Below are positions 32,970 to 45,360 of a DNA stretch of 64,000 nucleotides, in pieces. The notes under the pieces were generated by a model that did no database searches, was not told the origin of the DNA, and saw nothing but the letters and a program-made list of their open reading frames with translations. The stretch is from NCBI GenBank assembly GCA_963556195.1, contig OY744525.1, forward strand, positions 80,017,844 to 80,081,843. Reading direction: 5' to 3'. Position 1 is the stretch's first letter, and each line of letters begins with the position of its first letter. The position numbers and the translations under genes were made by a program. Source of the DNA: Sepiola atlantica (lineage: Eukaryota > Mollusca > Cephalopoda > Sepiida > Sepiolidae).

Positions 32970-34386
32970 AGAACTGGTGTGTCAACGTCATTATGTCGTA
33001 TTATTGATAGACATTCATAAATTAGAGATAGATCATAAATATGCCTATGACATATCTTTCATATGATCAGATTGGTCTAAAATCAGCAAAATGCAAAGAG
33101 TTTGCCACATATTAAAAGGTACATAAGTAAAAGTAACAACAGAAAGATAGAGCACTATCAGACATAGTGACATCAGCTGGAAAAGTTATAAATAACTCTG
33201 TTCCCTACTCTACACAGAATAAAACATTAAACGTTGAAATGGACAGTTTCAGACCATTAGAAAATATCTCCAACAGTAAACATATGAATGAAGCCACATT
33301 ATTGAGAATCTTTAAACAATATATTGAAATCTTTTTTATACAACCCTGAAACGTGCATAGCATGATTATATGTTGGGTGTGTAAAAAAAGATTAATAATG
33401 GAAAATTCTACATAAGGCTAGTTAAGCAAGAAAATGGAATTTTCCATTAGAGGTCAAGTTAGAAGTTAGGCTGATGTGTAACAGAAGTATGTGGTAGAGA
33501 AGCTAGAGGGCTTCTGCCTCTTTGGAGTTGGACATCAAAGTGAGCAGACACGGTTTTCAAGGCTTTCACCACCCTGCATTTCATGTGAATGTACTTGCTG
33601 TAAAAAGTAAATCAAATCCCATAGAAAATAATGGAGTTATTTGTTGTTCTTTTCATTACTAACATTATTTTAGCCCCCAAAGGGAAAGAAGAAGAAAAGA
33701 TCAACATCTCTACGACTGCTACTGTCACCACTCCAAAAGACATCACTATTTAATGAGCCAACTACAGCATGTCCAAAGGAAGAAGAGTTGTTTCTGAAGA
33801 CAACTGGCAATCGGTGGGGATAGAAGAAATTCCTCACACAATGTTACACATGGACCCTTACCAAAAGTAATTGTGTTCTATTAGAAAATATTATTGATAA
33901 AAAATGATATGTATGAAATGGCTCAGATTAATATTAAATGACAATTTGTATGGACACATGAAAATAAAAACCATGAAGCATAGTTATCAGGAAAAGACGT
34001 CTATCATCCTGGTTCAGTTGTATTCTACAACTTTCAACAGAAACAGCAGCCCAAACAAGCATTAAAAACTACATCAAACATACTAAAAAAACCTATTGGC
34101 CGGTTCAGAAACAACATGGTTTCAGTAGAGTTATGAATGATATCAAGGAAAATACAGACATTGAACTAGTGCAAGATAACATAAAAAAAATTTCATACAA
34201 AAAAGTGAATGAAGTTGTTGGTATCATAACAGTAAACAAATTAATAAATGTTTACCCTTTACTTCCCTAAAAAATAAATCAAACATAGTTCATTACACTC
34301 TCTATAACATCTACTATCTCTGTTTCAAATTTCATAAAAATCTGTCAAATAGATTTTGAATACCTGGGTACATTTATTTTCATATA
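32970..34386. other. Intergenic sequence, no confirmed gene
   Basis: An acceptor-like ATTATTTTAG at 33665-33674 precedes a short open stretch (PPKGKKKKRS..) that stops after about 50 codons. A 13-base fold-back (TAATGGAAAATTC, 33395-33407, and its complement, 33437-33449) lies nearby, and a related GGAATTTTCCATT block recurs near 47.07 kb. None of this amounts to a gene call. Confidence 0.35.
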
Positions 34387-34540
34387 TACAGGGTGTTTGA
34401 GATAGATTTAACACTTTTTGAAAAGGAAAGAAAAACCGTTATATAATTGATGTATTCTCAAAATGCAAAGTGCATCTCTTAAATGATCTTTTGTCGAATA
34501 TAGCTCACTTGAAGAAGCTGTCCTGAGCCACTACCATGAC

Positions 34541-34614
34541 CTGGAAGGACACCGTGAAGGATGCATGCTTCAGATTTAGATCTGAAGCATGCATCCTTCA
34601 CAGTGTCCTTCCAG
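34541..34614. repeat. Perfect-type fold-back inside transposase relic
   Basis: Arms 34541-34575 and 34580-34614 (35 bases) are reverse complements with one mismatch and a 4-base loop. The arms encode the transposase peptide KDTVKDACF on both strands, so one arm is an inverted duplicate of coding sequence, not an original terminal repeat. Confidence 0.92.
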
Positions 34615-34865
34615 AGACGCTTGAACACCAGTTTGATTCTGGTAATCAGTTCATCCTTGGTGTTGCAAGCAGTATGGTTGGTGCCTTTCTCAACTGCACG
34701 CCACACATAATAGTCAATGGAGTTGCAACCAGGCAAGTTGTGGGGTCAGATGTTGGGACTGATGAAGTCGTGGATGTGCTAGAAGTGTGACATGTAGCTG
34801 AGTCCTTCTGCCACATGTATGGCCTTCCTACAGCCACCCTCTCTACACAGAATATGGCATAATCA

Positions 34866-35110
34866 TGTTGACACACCGGTTCTCGTTAGATCACTGAAGT
34901 TAAGTGACGTTGAGTCTGGCCAGTACCAGATGGGTGACCATTTGAGAATACCAGGCGCTGTATATAGGAGGACCTCGACAACTCTCTGCAAGAACTGCAA
35001 AAACCTAACGTCAGCATCTCCCTTTACAAGGATATGCATGCAACTGGGGGCCGCTTGTGAATTTGATATTCCCTAGAAACTTCCTCCCTTGGAGGAAGCC
35101 GGTTCAACCA
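34866..35110 (+). repeat. 5S rRNA-derived SINE (copy 3), inserted in a transposon
   Basis: The plus strand from 34876 reads GGTTCTCGTTAGATCACTGA, AGTTAAGTGACG, GAGTCTGGCCAGTACCAGAT, GGGTGACCATTTGAGAATAC and CAGGCGCTGTAT. This aligns block by block with the 5S rRNA positions from the ATCTCG block to the 3' end. The sequence after 34965 is the SINE body. It separates the two halves of the Tc1-type relic. Confidence 0.85.
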
Positions 35111-35685
35111 GCCTAGAGTGAAGCCACTTCGTATTTTCTCTACACAGTGCTTGGTAACGATGGACAACAACTCAATATAGCCATCTGAATTGAGTCTGAG
35201 TTCTTTTTCGAAGATGTAGGGTGGTATGACATAGCCTTCACTGGAAACACACCCAAAGACTTTCACTTTTGAAAGAACTTGGTCTTCATGATGCATGGAA
35301 CTCTCTGAGGATTGTAAGCTAGTCACCTATTTTTCTGCACGTTGTGTAACTAATACTTAGAAGAATCAGAGAATCTATGGCTCAACTGGTTGTTTGACCT
35401 TGTTGAGGAGTTTTTTGGCTTTCATAAGGTGGATCTCTTGGACCTTGATGGTGAGTAGTTAGATTTTATAAGTCTTGTATGAGGAGTAGCAAAGTCTGCA
35501 TTGCCTTACCTGGATCTTGTTTTTTTCAGCTTCCCAACAAATGTTGTTGTGTGGACACAGTTAGAACATCTGCAATGATCCTTCCTGCTAGCCACTGTTT
35601 ACACATCTCTGTCGCAAGTCTCCAGCTCACATCTCATGGCCTTCAAAGTATTCAATATTCCACTGCTTCGTTGGACTGTATATCC

Positions 35686-36145
35686 TGTTCTCGGTTTTTG
35701 GTTGTCTGTGTTTTTATTAGGAATCGGTATTTCACACTGGCTCACTAAAAGAGTCATTTTGAATGAACAAGAATAATTTTCATTGGTTAAAAATGTTGAG
35801 TTCGCACATTTATATGAAATCACACTTTTTTTTATTTCAGAGATGGCAAAAAGGAAAGAGTAAGCTAAACGAACAGAGAAAGAAAGTATCTTATACATTC
35901 TAGTAACGTTTTGCATTTATTTGCATCATAGAGAGCTTAGCTACATGATTGAGAACAGAACTCCTGCTCAGGGGACGGTTATTCCATTGTGTCCACATAT
36001 ATGGGTTATAACAGGTTATACTGAAAAGTACTTGCTTAAGGCATTTTCTGGGCTGTTTTTATTTTCAGTAAAGTTTTTCCGACGTTCAGCATACATCACC
36101 TTTTATTCTCAAAGGGTCACCCATCTGGTACTTTCCAGTCGTCCA
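35686..36145 (-). repeat. 5S rRNA-derived SINE (copy 4) with body
   Basis: Body 35686-36080 matches copy 2 at 32488-32890. The head near 36085-36145 is the more eroded one (complement of TTTTATTCTCAAAGGGTCAC and CCATCTGGTACTTTCCAG). Confidence 0.8.
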
Positions 36146-36149
36146 TGGT

Positions 36150-37010
36150 CTCCATAAAAATAAACAGAGTCTTTATTAAATGATGTGTTTATATAAACAT
36201 TTTATTCTGGTTTTATGTAGTTAAAATACAGAGTGTGAATTTTTGTTAGGGTTAGGATTGTGGTTAGGGTATTGGTATAAAAAAATGTTCATTTTATTTT
36301 GGTTAGAGAAAGATTAGAATACTTCCACTCTGTCCTACACATAACTGTTGTAGTGTGGATCAATTTACCATAATTTTTTTATTAATAATCTAAAAATTTT
36401 ATACGTAATCAAGAGCAATATGGAGAAAAAAAAAAAAAATTTAATTTTTTTGTTGTTGTTGTTGTACCGTGTCATTGTAATAACGTGCTTAGCTACAATT
36501 TATATAAAAAATACTTAGTCTGGCCCAGAACACTGCTAATGTGAACCATTTTTAAATAATCACCTAAAAATGAAAATCAGCAAGGGTATAACTTATTTTA
36601 AATTGAAGAATATAATAGGAGTTATCTACCCTAAGTTTAAAAATGTGCAAACAAATAAAAATTAAAAACTAAAATAACTTCATTGCATCCTGGGCAATGT
36701 CGGGTAGATACGACTAGTAACAAATATTTTAGATGAGTTGCAACATCCAACTTGCACTGTTTTCTATTGTACAACCGAGTTTTTCAAGTTTGCAAACTTT
36801 TAACAGTAAAACTTTATTATGCTTGGCCCAATGGATACTGTTGCTGATTATGGAATCAGCTGTGCTGAGTTCAAATCCTATTGGATCTATTGTTTGATTT
36901 ACAAATTAACATCGTTAGGAAAAATATGAACCCAAAACCCACCCACCCTACTAGGTAAAACAGTGACTTATATTCAACTAATCGTATACAATTAATCATT
37001 GAGAATAAGT
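36150..37010. other. AT-rich intergenic sequence
   Basis: Nothing recognised apart from an A run at 36427 and a GTT run near 36451-36464. Confidence 0.4.
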
Positions 37011-37014
37011 ATTG

Positions 37015-37283
37015 GATTATTTTAATTATTCAGATTACTATTCTGCTTGTTATATTTCGATTGATGAAACCCGAAACATTCTTCAGGTGCATCTTTTCAA
37101 ACTTGGAAACCTTCTGGTCTAATTTGGGAATCTTTATGTCAAACTCTGGGCCATTTCTTTAATTCTCATGTTAGATTGTTCTTATTCCATCCGCCATGGC
37201 CGGGTAGAAGTGTTAATTTATGTTATTCTTAGTTATTATCACTTGTAGTGAGGATTGAACCATCAACTGCTAGAAGATTGTTC
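37015..37283 (-). repeat. tRNA-derived SINE (copy 4), diverged
   Basis: Reverse copy with the TTCAGGTGCATCTTTTCAAA tail block, TCCATCCGCCATGGCCGGG and TTGAACCATCAACTGCTAGA as the degraded head. It is the most diverged of the five copies. Confidence 0.7.
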
Positions 37284-37470
37284 CTATTTATTTACCTCCA
37301 TGCAAGGGCAAAGTTAGACGCAAGGTTGTTTTTTTTTATTGAGGGCATATCCCGCTCCTCCAAAAAAGAGCACTCTGGATGGGACCAAAAATAAAAATTC
37401 CCCCAGTCAAGAAAGATTTCCCCCTCTGACCGAGGACATAATAGATACTACATTTTGATTCCAGTCTGAA
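37284..37470 (-). repeat. Interspersed repeat family B (copy 4)
   Basis: Abuts the SINE copy directly. Blocks: TTTACCTCCATGCAAGGGCA, AAAAGAGCACTCTGGATGGG and ACCGAGGACATAATAGATAC. Confidence 0.65.
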
Positions 37471-40400
37471 GACCTGAGAACCAATGCTTTTAACCGTTAC
37501 TTCATGAATCTATCCTTTTATCGTGTTCTGCATTAAATAACCTAAAAAGGGTGTGTATGTGTATGTTGCACAAAATGAAAGTGCACAAAATCGTTACTGT
37601 GCATATGGCTCCGAGCATACATCCGCCTGAATTAATAAAAACAAATAAAAGGCTTCTCTCTGAATTTGTCGAACTTGCCTTTTTGATCCATCTCGAGTGC
37701 ATACAAGGCCAGATCTTTCCTTTTGATAAAAAAGTTGAGCCAAAATCCACGACAGAGCTAACATCTATATTATGTCAATTTCCCATTGTTCTCTGTCAGA
37801 CTTGGGAAAGCTAAATTCATTTCTTAACTCACACACACACAGTCATATCCATACGCACTCTGACACTAATACGACACACACACAATGCCTTAACTCTTTC
37901 ACACTGTCGTCTGCTGATTGAAAACAAAATGCATAAACATTCATTTTAATACTCGTAACATTTCTCACTGAACTTTTAAAGAGAAAACAAATGAACATTA
38001 ACTCTTATTAATAACTTTCAATCAAATGTAATTTTTGTAATTGAATAGGGAACTTTTCTGACATGTGGATAATTCACAGCCTTTAAATTATTGATTCAGA
38101 CTTTCCCAATATCTCAGCCAACAAATAACACTTGTACTGCAAGAACTCTTAAAATACAAACAAACATTCTATGTTTTCCTATCCATGTAAACTTCCACCT
38201 TTAAATATATATAAAATATCTCTTTTGTGAACTTGTAGTTTTTGTACTAATTAATCTATGTTGTTTTCAATATAACCTCGCTTCACTAAAGGTGGGCATG
38301 ATTTAAAAAAAAAAAAAGATGAAACAGACTTTTATTATTTCAGAATAAAATAATCCAAAAGAGTTGATATGCGATTAAACAGATCAGACAAGACTTTTAT
38401 TGTGTTTCGGAATTAAATAACCAGAAAACGGGTTGATATGCCATAAATAAGCAAAACTCTGACCAGAAACAAAACAAATTTGTTATTATAAAGCGTATGA
38501 TCAGAGTTTCTTCCCTTGAATTATAAAAGATGATTTCACAATTTCTACTACTTTAAGAATGAATAATCAATAGTAATTTTAAAGTTATCATTGCTTCACA
38601 CAAGTAAAATGTCAGTTAATTTAATTTACCTTTGAAATTGTATTATATTGTCTCACATGAAATGCCAACTTTCTAAAAGTTGTATTGCATATTTTCCATA
38701 TGCTTTTGGAGTGAGGTGCAGAGATAGTTCTCCAGCTACAATGGGTTGTACAGTGTAATTGACAAGGGATAGCGTTGGTATTATCTTGAGCCCCGTATGA
38801 GAGATATATGGTTGGTTGGTTGGTTGGTTGACTTGATCACATGACACGGGAGAAGATTTTAAGTTAGACAGTTGCTTCCTGTATTTTAATTAATGCATAC
38901 ATTAGTTGTATTATTATAATAGACGTTTATTTTATTTCTATTTATTTATTTTTAATTTAATTTAATTAAAATTTTTTAATTTTGTCATTTTCATTCTTAG
39001 TGTATGTATCCTCTACTGAGTGGCATTCTAGTAACATTATCTTCTAAGGTTCAAATCTTGAAAGGAGAGAAGAAATTGCAGTATTTATTAGTTTAGTCTT
39101 TTTTATTGGTACCAATTTAAATACTGACTTGCCATGAAGTGACAGTGGTCTTATTCATTTATCTGGAAAGTTCTGAGCATTTCTGAAGAAGAGAAATAAA
39201 ACTTAGATTATTTGCATGCCAATCATTTTCAGAAAGTTTTTATGAATAGTACTTTTTGGAACTTCCAATATCTCTGCAGTCTGACTAGTTATGATATTTA
39301 GAAATTGGCTTCAGTATTTAACTTTAAAAAATCGTTATCCAACTCTAGAGATCTTCCAAAGTGATTTACATCTTCTGAGCTGAACTCCCATGTTTGAATT
39401 TTGCAAACCATTTTGAACTGTTGATTCATTTACTAGATGACAAAAATATTTTTTAATATATTTTATTTAGCTGACAAGGAGCGCAATCTATATTTTTTTA
39501 ATCGAAATATGCATAGGAGTTACAATGAGAAAAGAATAAATGAGAGTTCAATTGCTTGACTTCAGAAGAAACGTTCAGAAATGCAGTTCTAAACATTGAA
39601 CTGTTCAACCAATTGTAATTTGTCTCCTTTTGAAATTTAAAAAAAAATGATTTAAATTCTTTTAACCAATCAAAAACATACTTTCATAAGCTACGGTGAA
39701 ACTTTTGAGCTTAGAAAAGTGTTAATCGTGGAGAATTAAATCCCCATTTAAGGGCCTTAAAATAATAAAAACTTGCTAAAAACACACACACGTATATAAT
39801 TATTAAATTTGAAGAACCAGACATATTGCAACGAATGTAATAGTGCACTACGATTGTAATTATACATGCCAAAAACAAAAATATAAGTTAATGTCATTTG
39901 TACTAGTTTGTAGTCTTCTGGATGTTTGTTTTACTATCAAGGAAATAAATAGACTGTATTGCAACCAGAGACTTTTCTTAGAATACGCAATAGGTATTTC
40001 CCTAAATTTGTTGCCTAGAAAATTGAATCTATAAATCAGGCAAAATAGTTAACTTTGGTCATCAAGCTGATGTGCTTATGAGCTTGGGGTACTTACTCAC
40101 ACGAAATGTTTGCCAAACTTTACAACCTCATTAAATTCATCATTGAAGTATATGCAGTTAGTTGATTTTAAATTAAAAAATAGAATAATAGGTGCCTTAA
40201 CTAGCAACTGTATAATTTCAATATGCTTAAAACAATCAAGAAACAGCCACCTGAAATTTAACACATTACATTACTACAGCATAATGCTTTACTGCCTGAA
40301 AATGTGTTGTACTCGATGATAAAATATTGACCAAGTAAGTAAACATTTATTCAAATAAAATTGATTAAATCATTTATGTCGATTTATAAAATTAAATCAC

Positions 40401-40475
40401 TTTTAAGTTAACTAAGTGAATTAACTTTCATATTGTATATGGGGAGCAAGGCAAGAAAAGATTGAAAAAATAACA
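37471..40475. other. Intergenic sequence with small tandem repeats
   Basis: A tandem duplication of about 66 bases at 38315-38450 (GACTTTTATTATTTCAGAAT.. and GACTTTTATTGTGTTTCGGA.., both leading to GTTGATATGC) and a GGTT run at 38811-38829. Otherwise nothing recognised. Confidence 0.45.
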
Positions 40476-40479
40476 ACAA

Positions 40480-40770
40480 TCAACTTTCAAATCAAGCATT
40501 GGTCTGATCTAATTAACCTTTTGCAAAGTGGAGTTTGTGAATCTGCATTTATGAAAGGATTTTTTGAAAATGAACTTTTGGAGTCAATTGAATGGCATAA
40601 AACTGGAGTTGCCAGATTTGCTCTCACATTCACAAAGTGTTGAAAGAGCAGTCAAATTAACCACCAAAACTTCCCAATCAGTGTATGGGGTGCAAGACAC
40701 AATAAGATAATTAAGTGTTGTGTCATAAAATGAGGCCATCCTTTGCTTCTAAAGGATCTTACATAGAGCA
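40480..40770 (+). pseudogene. Decayed transposon-type ORF fragment
   Basis: Plus-strand frames read IKHWSDLINLLQSGVCESAF and, after a frameshift, HSQSVERAVKLTTKTSQSVYG. The SVERAVK..T..S..VYG pattern recalls a repeat-borne protein common in molluscan genomes. I cannot name the element. Stops follow soon after. Confidence 0.45.
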
Positions 40771-41523
40771 ATTTAATACTACATGTTAATCACTACACAC
40801 AATTATTTGTTATAATTTATTATTGTACAAAATGTAAATTTTCAAAACTGACAATTAGTAGTGAAAGGTTTTTGTTTAGTTTCCATTTTTAAATCTCCCA
40901 AATAGTTTTTTTCGAGAGATGTTCAAATTAAAATTGTGGTCTATAAATAAAATGATTCCTAAACAACGTACATATTTGTTTCTTTTTTGTCTCATATATA
41001 ACAGAAAAATCTGCTGTACTTTCGATCTTTTAAAATTTTATTACTGTTACATCTAATTAATTATGAGATAAAAAGCAGCATATCAGAAGCTGTTGGTGGT
41101 GATAGGGAGGGGGAATATGAGTTATTAATTCTAGTTATCTTTTATACATTTTATTTTAATAAAAATAAAATAACAACCTTTTCTTGTTTAATTATTAAAA
41201 TTGCTAAATTTTCTCACCAATTTATAGAAAAAATGTTGAAAAAACGAGGACTTTTCAGTGCATTTATGCAGACGATATTTTATGCTATTTCCTCAAATAA
41301 TGGTGCAATCAATATTCATTATACCAACACACAACTTTCTATATTAAAAGGAAATTTATATTAAAAAAAAGGTAAAAATCAATCTATCCTGTTGTGGAGT
41401 TGTGCAAGCTGCACATGACTATACTTTAACATGAACTATCATTAAACTGTGCATTTTGCCAATGATGATCATACCCGCCTAACAAGTCAACAGCCATCAT
41501 ATCATTATCATATCACCCTCACC

Positions 41524-41524
<1 letters not shown>

Positions 41525-41571
<47 letters not shown>
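41525..41571. repeat. (AT)n microsatellite
   Basis: AT dinucleotide run. Confidence 0.95.
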
Positions 41572-41573
<2 letters not shown>

Positions 41574-42303
41574 CTTGTTTCTTCTTCTAACATATAAAAT
41601 TATCTTGCCAGGATTTTATAGTCAGACCCAAATAGTAATTTGTCTGACATATCGATACTTGATTCAAACTAGCCTATTGTTTTGTTTCTTCCCTCCATTA
41701 TGTTATTGGTATGAAAATATTTATTTTGTGTTAGATTCTTTCTGAAAATACTTGTTCCAGCTATGAAAACCTTTCAAGTCAAGTACTAAAACTAACTTAA
41801 CAAAATTCCTATTTCACAAAATAATTTGCTTTATTTTCCCTTTACTTTTTGTTTTACTCACGAGGAACTACATACGCAAACAACAAAATAATTTCTTAAT
41901 GCAAACCAATACAAAATCATTTTGACTTTGTAGGTATGGGATCTTTGTAGTTTACACATTTTCAAATAACCTGCTAGTTTAGTTTGAATCAAGTATAGAT
42001 ATATAAGATGGATTGCTATTTGGGCCTGATTTGAACATCCAATAAAATAACTTTACATGTTAGATATATTCTATTATTATACTAAAGCTGGGTTAATCAA
42101 CGTTTGTTTCCCTAAGGCTGTTTTCCTAGATATTTTTATTATATGTATATGTATATGTGTTTATGTTTATATGTGTGCATGTGTTCATACATCTATATGT
42201 ATACATGTCTATATGGTTAACAGAATTTGAATTTAATACAACTTTTGCATTTGTAAACCCTATATTTTATACTACCAAGATAATGGCTACCTATTTATAT
42301 GGG

Positions 42304-42510
42304 TGTTGTGAAGTTGTCCCACAGTAAATAATAAATAAAGGAAGTCAAGTCGAGGGTTGGTTTAACAAGTGTATTAACAAAGTAAGAAACTGACTAGCTC
42401 TTGGCTAGACAGTTACAAGACTGTACTTTGTCTTCGTGTCTCTGGTGACTCGCACTATTTATAGTGACAACCGGTGTTGTTTCTCCTGTGTAAGAACGGC
42501 CGGTGTAACA
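42304..42510 (-). mobile_element. Solo LTR, 207 bp
   Basis: Starts TGTTGTGAAG and ends GGTGTAACA (TG..CA), with the 5-bp duplication ATGGG on both sides (42299-42303 and 42511-42515). Read on the minus strand it has a TATA-like CTATAAATAG about 50-60 bases inside, favouring that orientation. No internal domain lies next to it, so it is a recombined solo LTR. Confidence 0.75.
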
Positions 42511-42664
42511 ATGGGGTAAATTCACTCATATATTTTTCTTAATTTTCCTATATATACCTGTTATTTTATCTTTTTATTTATTTTATTAACTTTTATATTT
42601 ATATTTATATTATTCTTCATACTTTTATATTTTATTCTTTCCGTCGTCGTGTTTGTTTTTTTTG

Positions 42665-43110
42665 TTTTTTTGTACTTTTTAGGAGTTATCACACAAGTCA
42701 TCGTCAGTGATTGCTCACTGACAACAAACAGTGGGTTTCCCTGGAGTCTGAGTGACAACAAGTTTTCTCAGATTTCCAGTACTCGCCACCTCTTTTTGAT
42801 AACCATTGCAAATGACCTTGCAATATCGCAACAGCTGCTACCATTGATTTCTTGCTGGTAATGACGATTGGTCTCCTCTGGGATTTCGGTGGCAATAAGC
42901 CTTCCCAAAGTACCAGTATTCTCTGCACTCTTCAAGTGGAGGTCTGGTTAGTGCTCCCCCTCTTCGGTCTTCCCATCCTCTTTGACCCTTCACATGTGGT
43001 ATCAGCTCAGGCTGGTGCCATCACTTTTTTATGGAGGGGCAGTTTATGAGATTTCTTGTTGTTTCTGTTCCTTGGTTCGTGTTGTGGTGTTCTTGTGGTT
43101 TTGTTTTCTT
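42665..43110 (-). repeat. Dimeric repeat family D (copy 2)
   Basis: Units near 42749 (GTGACAACAAG) and 42888 (GTGGCAATAAG), period about 139. It continues through CTTCCCATCCTC..GACCCTTCAC, GGTATCAGCTCAGGCTGGTG and TTTATGAGATTTCTTG into an ATC microsatellite. The last part matches 60.29-60.47 kb. Confidence 0.8.
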
Positions 43111-43120
43111 CTTAGTGTAA

Positions 43121-43344
<224 letters not shown>

Positions 43345-43574
43345 TGTATATGTGTTTTCCTATACGAATTGTGTTTGTTTAGGATGAATAATGTTGATGT
43401 TTTGTTTTATTCGACTTCTATTTGTGATATTATGGAATCAATGCTGAAGAAGACATATTGGAATCAATAAAAAAAAATTCTTTCGTCTCAGAAACGATCT
43501 TACAAAAGATTTTGTTGATATTGAATTCATGGAACTGACATAAATAATATGTTACAAATTTATTTATTTCAATT

Positions 43575-43689
43575 TGTGAAAAAAAGACAAACGGAAAAAA
43601 CAAATTTAAATACAGAAAAAAATAATCAAGAAACGAGTGATTTTTCCCTGTATTTAAATTTGTTTTTTCCGTTTGTCTTTTTTTTCACA
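43575..43689. repeat. Long hairpin, 41-base arms
   Basis: Arms 43575-43615 and 43648-43689 are reverse complements differing by one A/T in the run, with a 32-base loop. No coding or terminal motif. Confidence 0.92.
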
Positions 43690-43740
43690 CATCGTGTTCT
43701 TCACGGCATTTCATTTTTATGATATATCGTGCATTTTATA

Positions 43741-43742
<2 letters not shown>

Positions 43743-43805
<63 letters not shown>
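43743..43805. repeat. (AT)n microsatellite
   Basis: AT run, followed at once by a second small hairpin (arms 43829-43841 and 43846-43858, AAGGCGATAACAA). A further AT run lies at 43922-43963. Confidence 0.95.
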
Positions 43806-43807
<2 letters not shown>

Positions 43808-43918
43808 TGGAGTTTCAACGGATTTTTGAAGGCGATAACAATGCGTTGTTATCGCCTTAAAAAAAAAAAATATTATTCTTACACTATACACAATGCTCCA
43901 AGCGAACTACAACATTCT

Positions 43919-43965
<47 letters not shown>

Positions 43966-44215
43966 GTATGTATTATTGTACTATAGTACTAAATCTGAGT
44001 TAATCTACTTTTGTTTCTCTTAGCCTTTTATCTTATCTATTTTAATCACATAAAATGCATGTTCAAATATTCCTTAGTTTCAGGATTGAGTTCTGTTTGA
44101 AAAAAAAAAAATTTTTCTTATTAGCCGTGATTTGCAATTTACTCACCAAGTAACCAATCTCTTACTAAGTTTCTGTCTATTACTCTCAGCTTCTTTCACT
44201 GTATGTTGTTAGCTG

Positions 44216-44216
44216 A

Positions 44217-44267
<51 letters not shown>

Positions 44268-44272
44268 GGGAG
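44216..44272. repeat. (GA)n microsatellite
   Basis: GA repeats with a few interruptions. Confidence 0.95.
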
Positions 44273-44539
44273 TTATAGCGAACAGAAATACTAATTTTGG
44301 ATTTTGTCTTTTTAATAAAAAAAATATAACTGGCTTTGCAAACTCACATTGTACTGATTAAAATATATAACCGGAGTTCAATGAAATATCCAACGGGTCA
44401 CATTTTTTTCTAGTAATATAATTACAGAATATTATATATGTCTGTTTATAGAATTATATAGGTGTGTTTTTAACAAAAATCATCTGATAATGGATGATCA
44501 TTTTAAAACACTCAGTGCAAATCTCTCTTGGCCACAATG

Positions 44540-45360
44540 GCGTGCAGATGTCTGGTATTGTTCAACTCCTTGATTGTATGCCCCAAAGACTTTAGTATGG
44601 TCCTAGTACCGAGAAATATTATGAGAAAGGAAGATAATTTGAATATTATTGGACCCACCCCCTACCCCACCCCAATTTTGATGCCCGGGGGCCATCGCCT
44701 CGTCTCTCTCACTCTGCACGACACTGCTTGGCAATTAACTTTATAACAAGCAATTCATGCAAAGGGGAGCTGACTTTATTACCTTCTGATTATTCCAGAG
44801 AATAAGATCACATGATGAACACCCGGAAAGTCATGATTTGAAGTTTCAATGTCAAATAGAAATTATACGTCAAGAAATACAAAGAATAAACAAAAGCAAA
44901 AACAAAAACAAAACTGTGGAGAGAAAAGCATAAAATGACTGAAAGTAAACATGCATTAAACTACATTAAAAAAACGGACACAGTCGGCCTGGAATAATTA
45001 CGGCTTTTCTTCTTGTACAATTTCCTGTTCTTTCTGAATTCAAACATTTTCCTCTTCTATTATTCCTGACATCTTGAATATTCAATAGATTTTCTCATTT
45101 GCAAAACGGATTCGATCTTTCCTTCTTTATTTATTTTATCTATGTATAAAAGACGAACATTGTCTGTCTGCTTTCCGATTATTAGACCTATGATAGGAAT
45201 CATACGCTACCTATCTGTGGTGTGCAAACGTCTGGTGATTCCGGGGACCAACTCCTTGATTGTGTGCCCCAAAGACTCAAGTATAAATCTTAGTAATGAG
45301 AAATATTATTTGAATATGATTGGATGCCCCTCCCCAATTTGGATGCTTAGGGTCACTGCT
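44540..45360 (+). repeat. Pair of direct repeats of about 140 bp
   Basis: 44546-44700 and 45215-45355 share GCAGATGTCTGGT/GCAAACGTCTGGT, AACTCCTTGATTGT(A/G)TGCCCCAAAGACT and GAGAAATATTAT..TTGAATAT, in the same orientation about 670 bp apart. The element is not recognised. Confidence 0.6.

Larger units (their letters stand above)
34389..35640 (-). pseudogene. Tc1/mariner-superfamily transposase relic
   Basis: The left end CAGGGTGTTTGAGATAG after TA resembles terminal repeats of this superfamily. Minus-strand pieces in order: KAKKLLNKVK (near 35.4 kb), KVKVFGCVSSEGYVIPPYIF and LNSDGYIELLSIVTKHCVEK (35024-35326), then GRPYMWQKDSATCHTS (34.8 kb) with the middle catalytic Asp, then NSIDYYVWRAVEKGTNHTAC (34.6 kb) with the last catalytic region. 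A 5S-derived SINE interrupts it at 34.87-35.11 kb. Frameshifts are frequent, so it is dead. Confidence 0.75.

Noticed and set aside
33675..33830. Possible terminal exon after an acceptor-like site
   Set aside because: Two frames are briefly open, the acceptor lacks a strong pyrimidine tract, and nothing joins to it.
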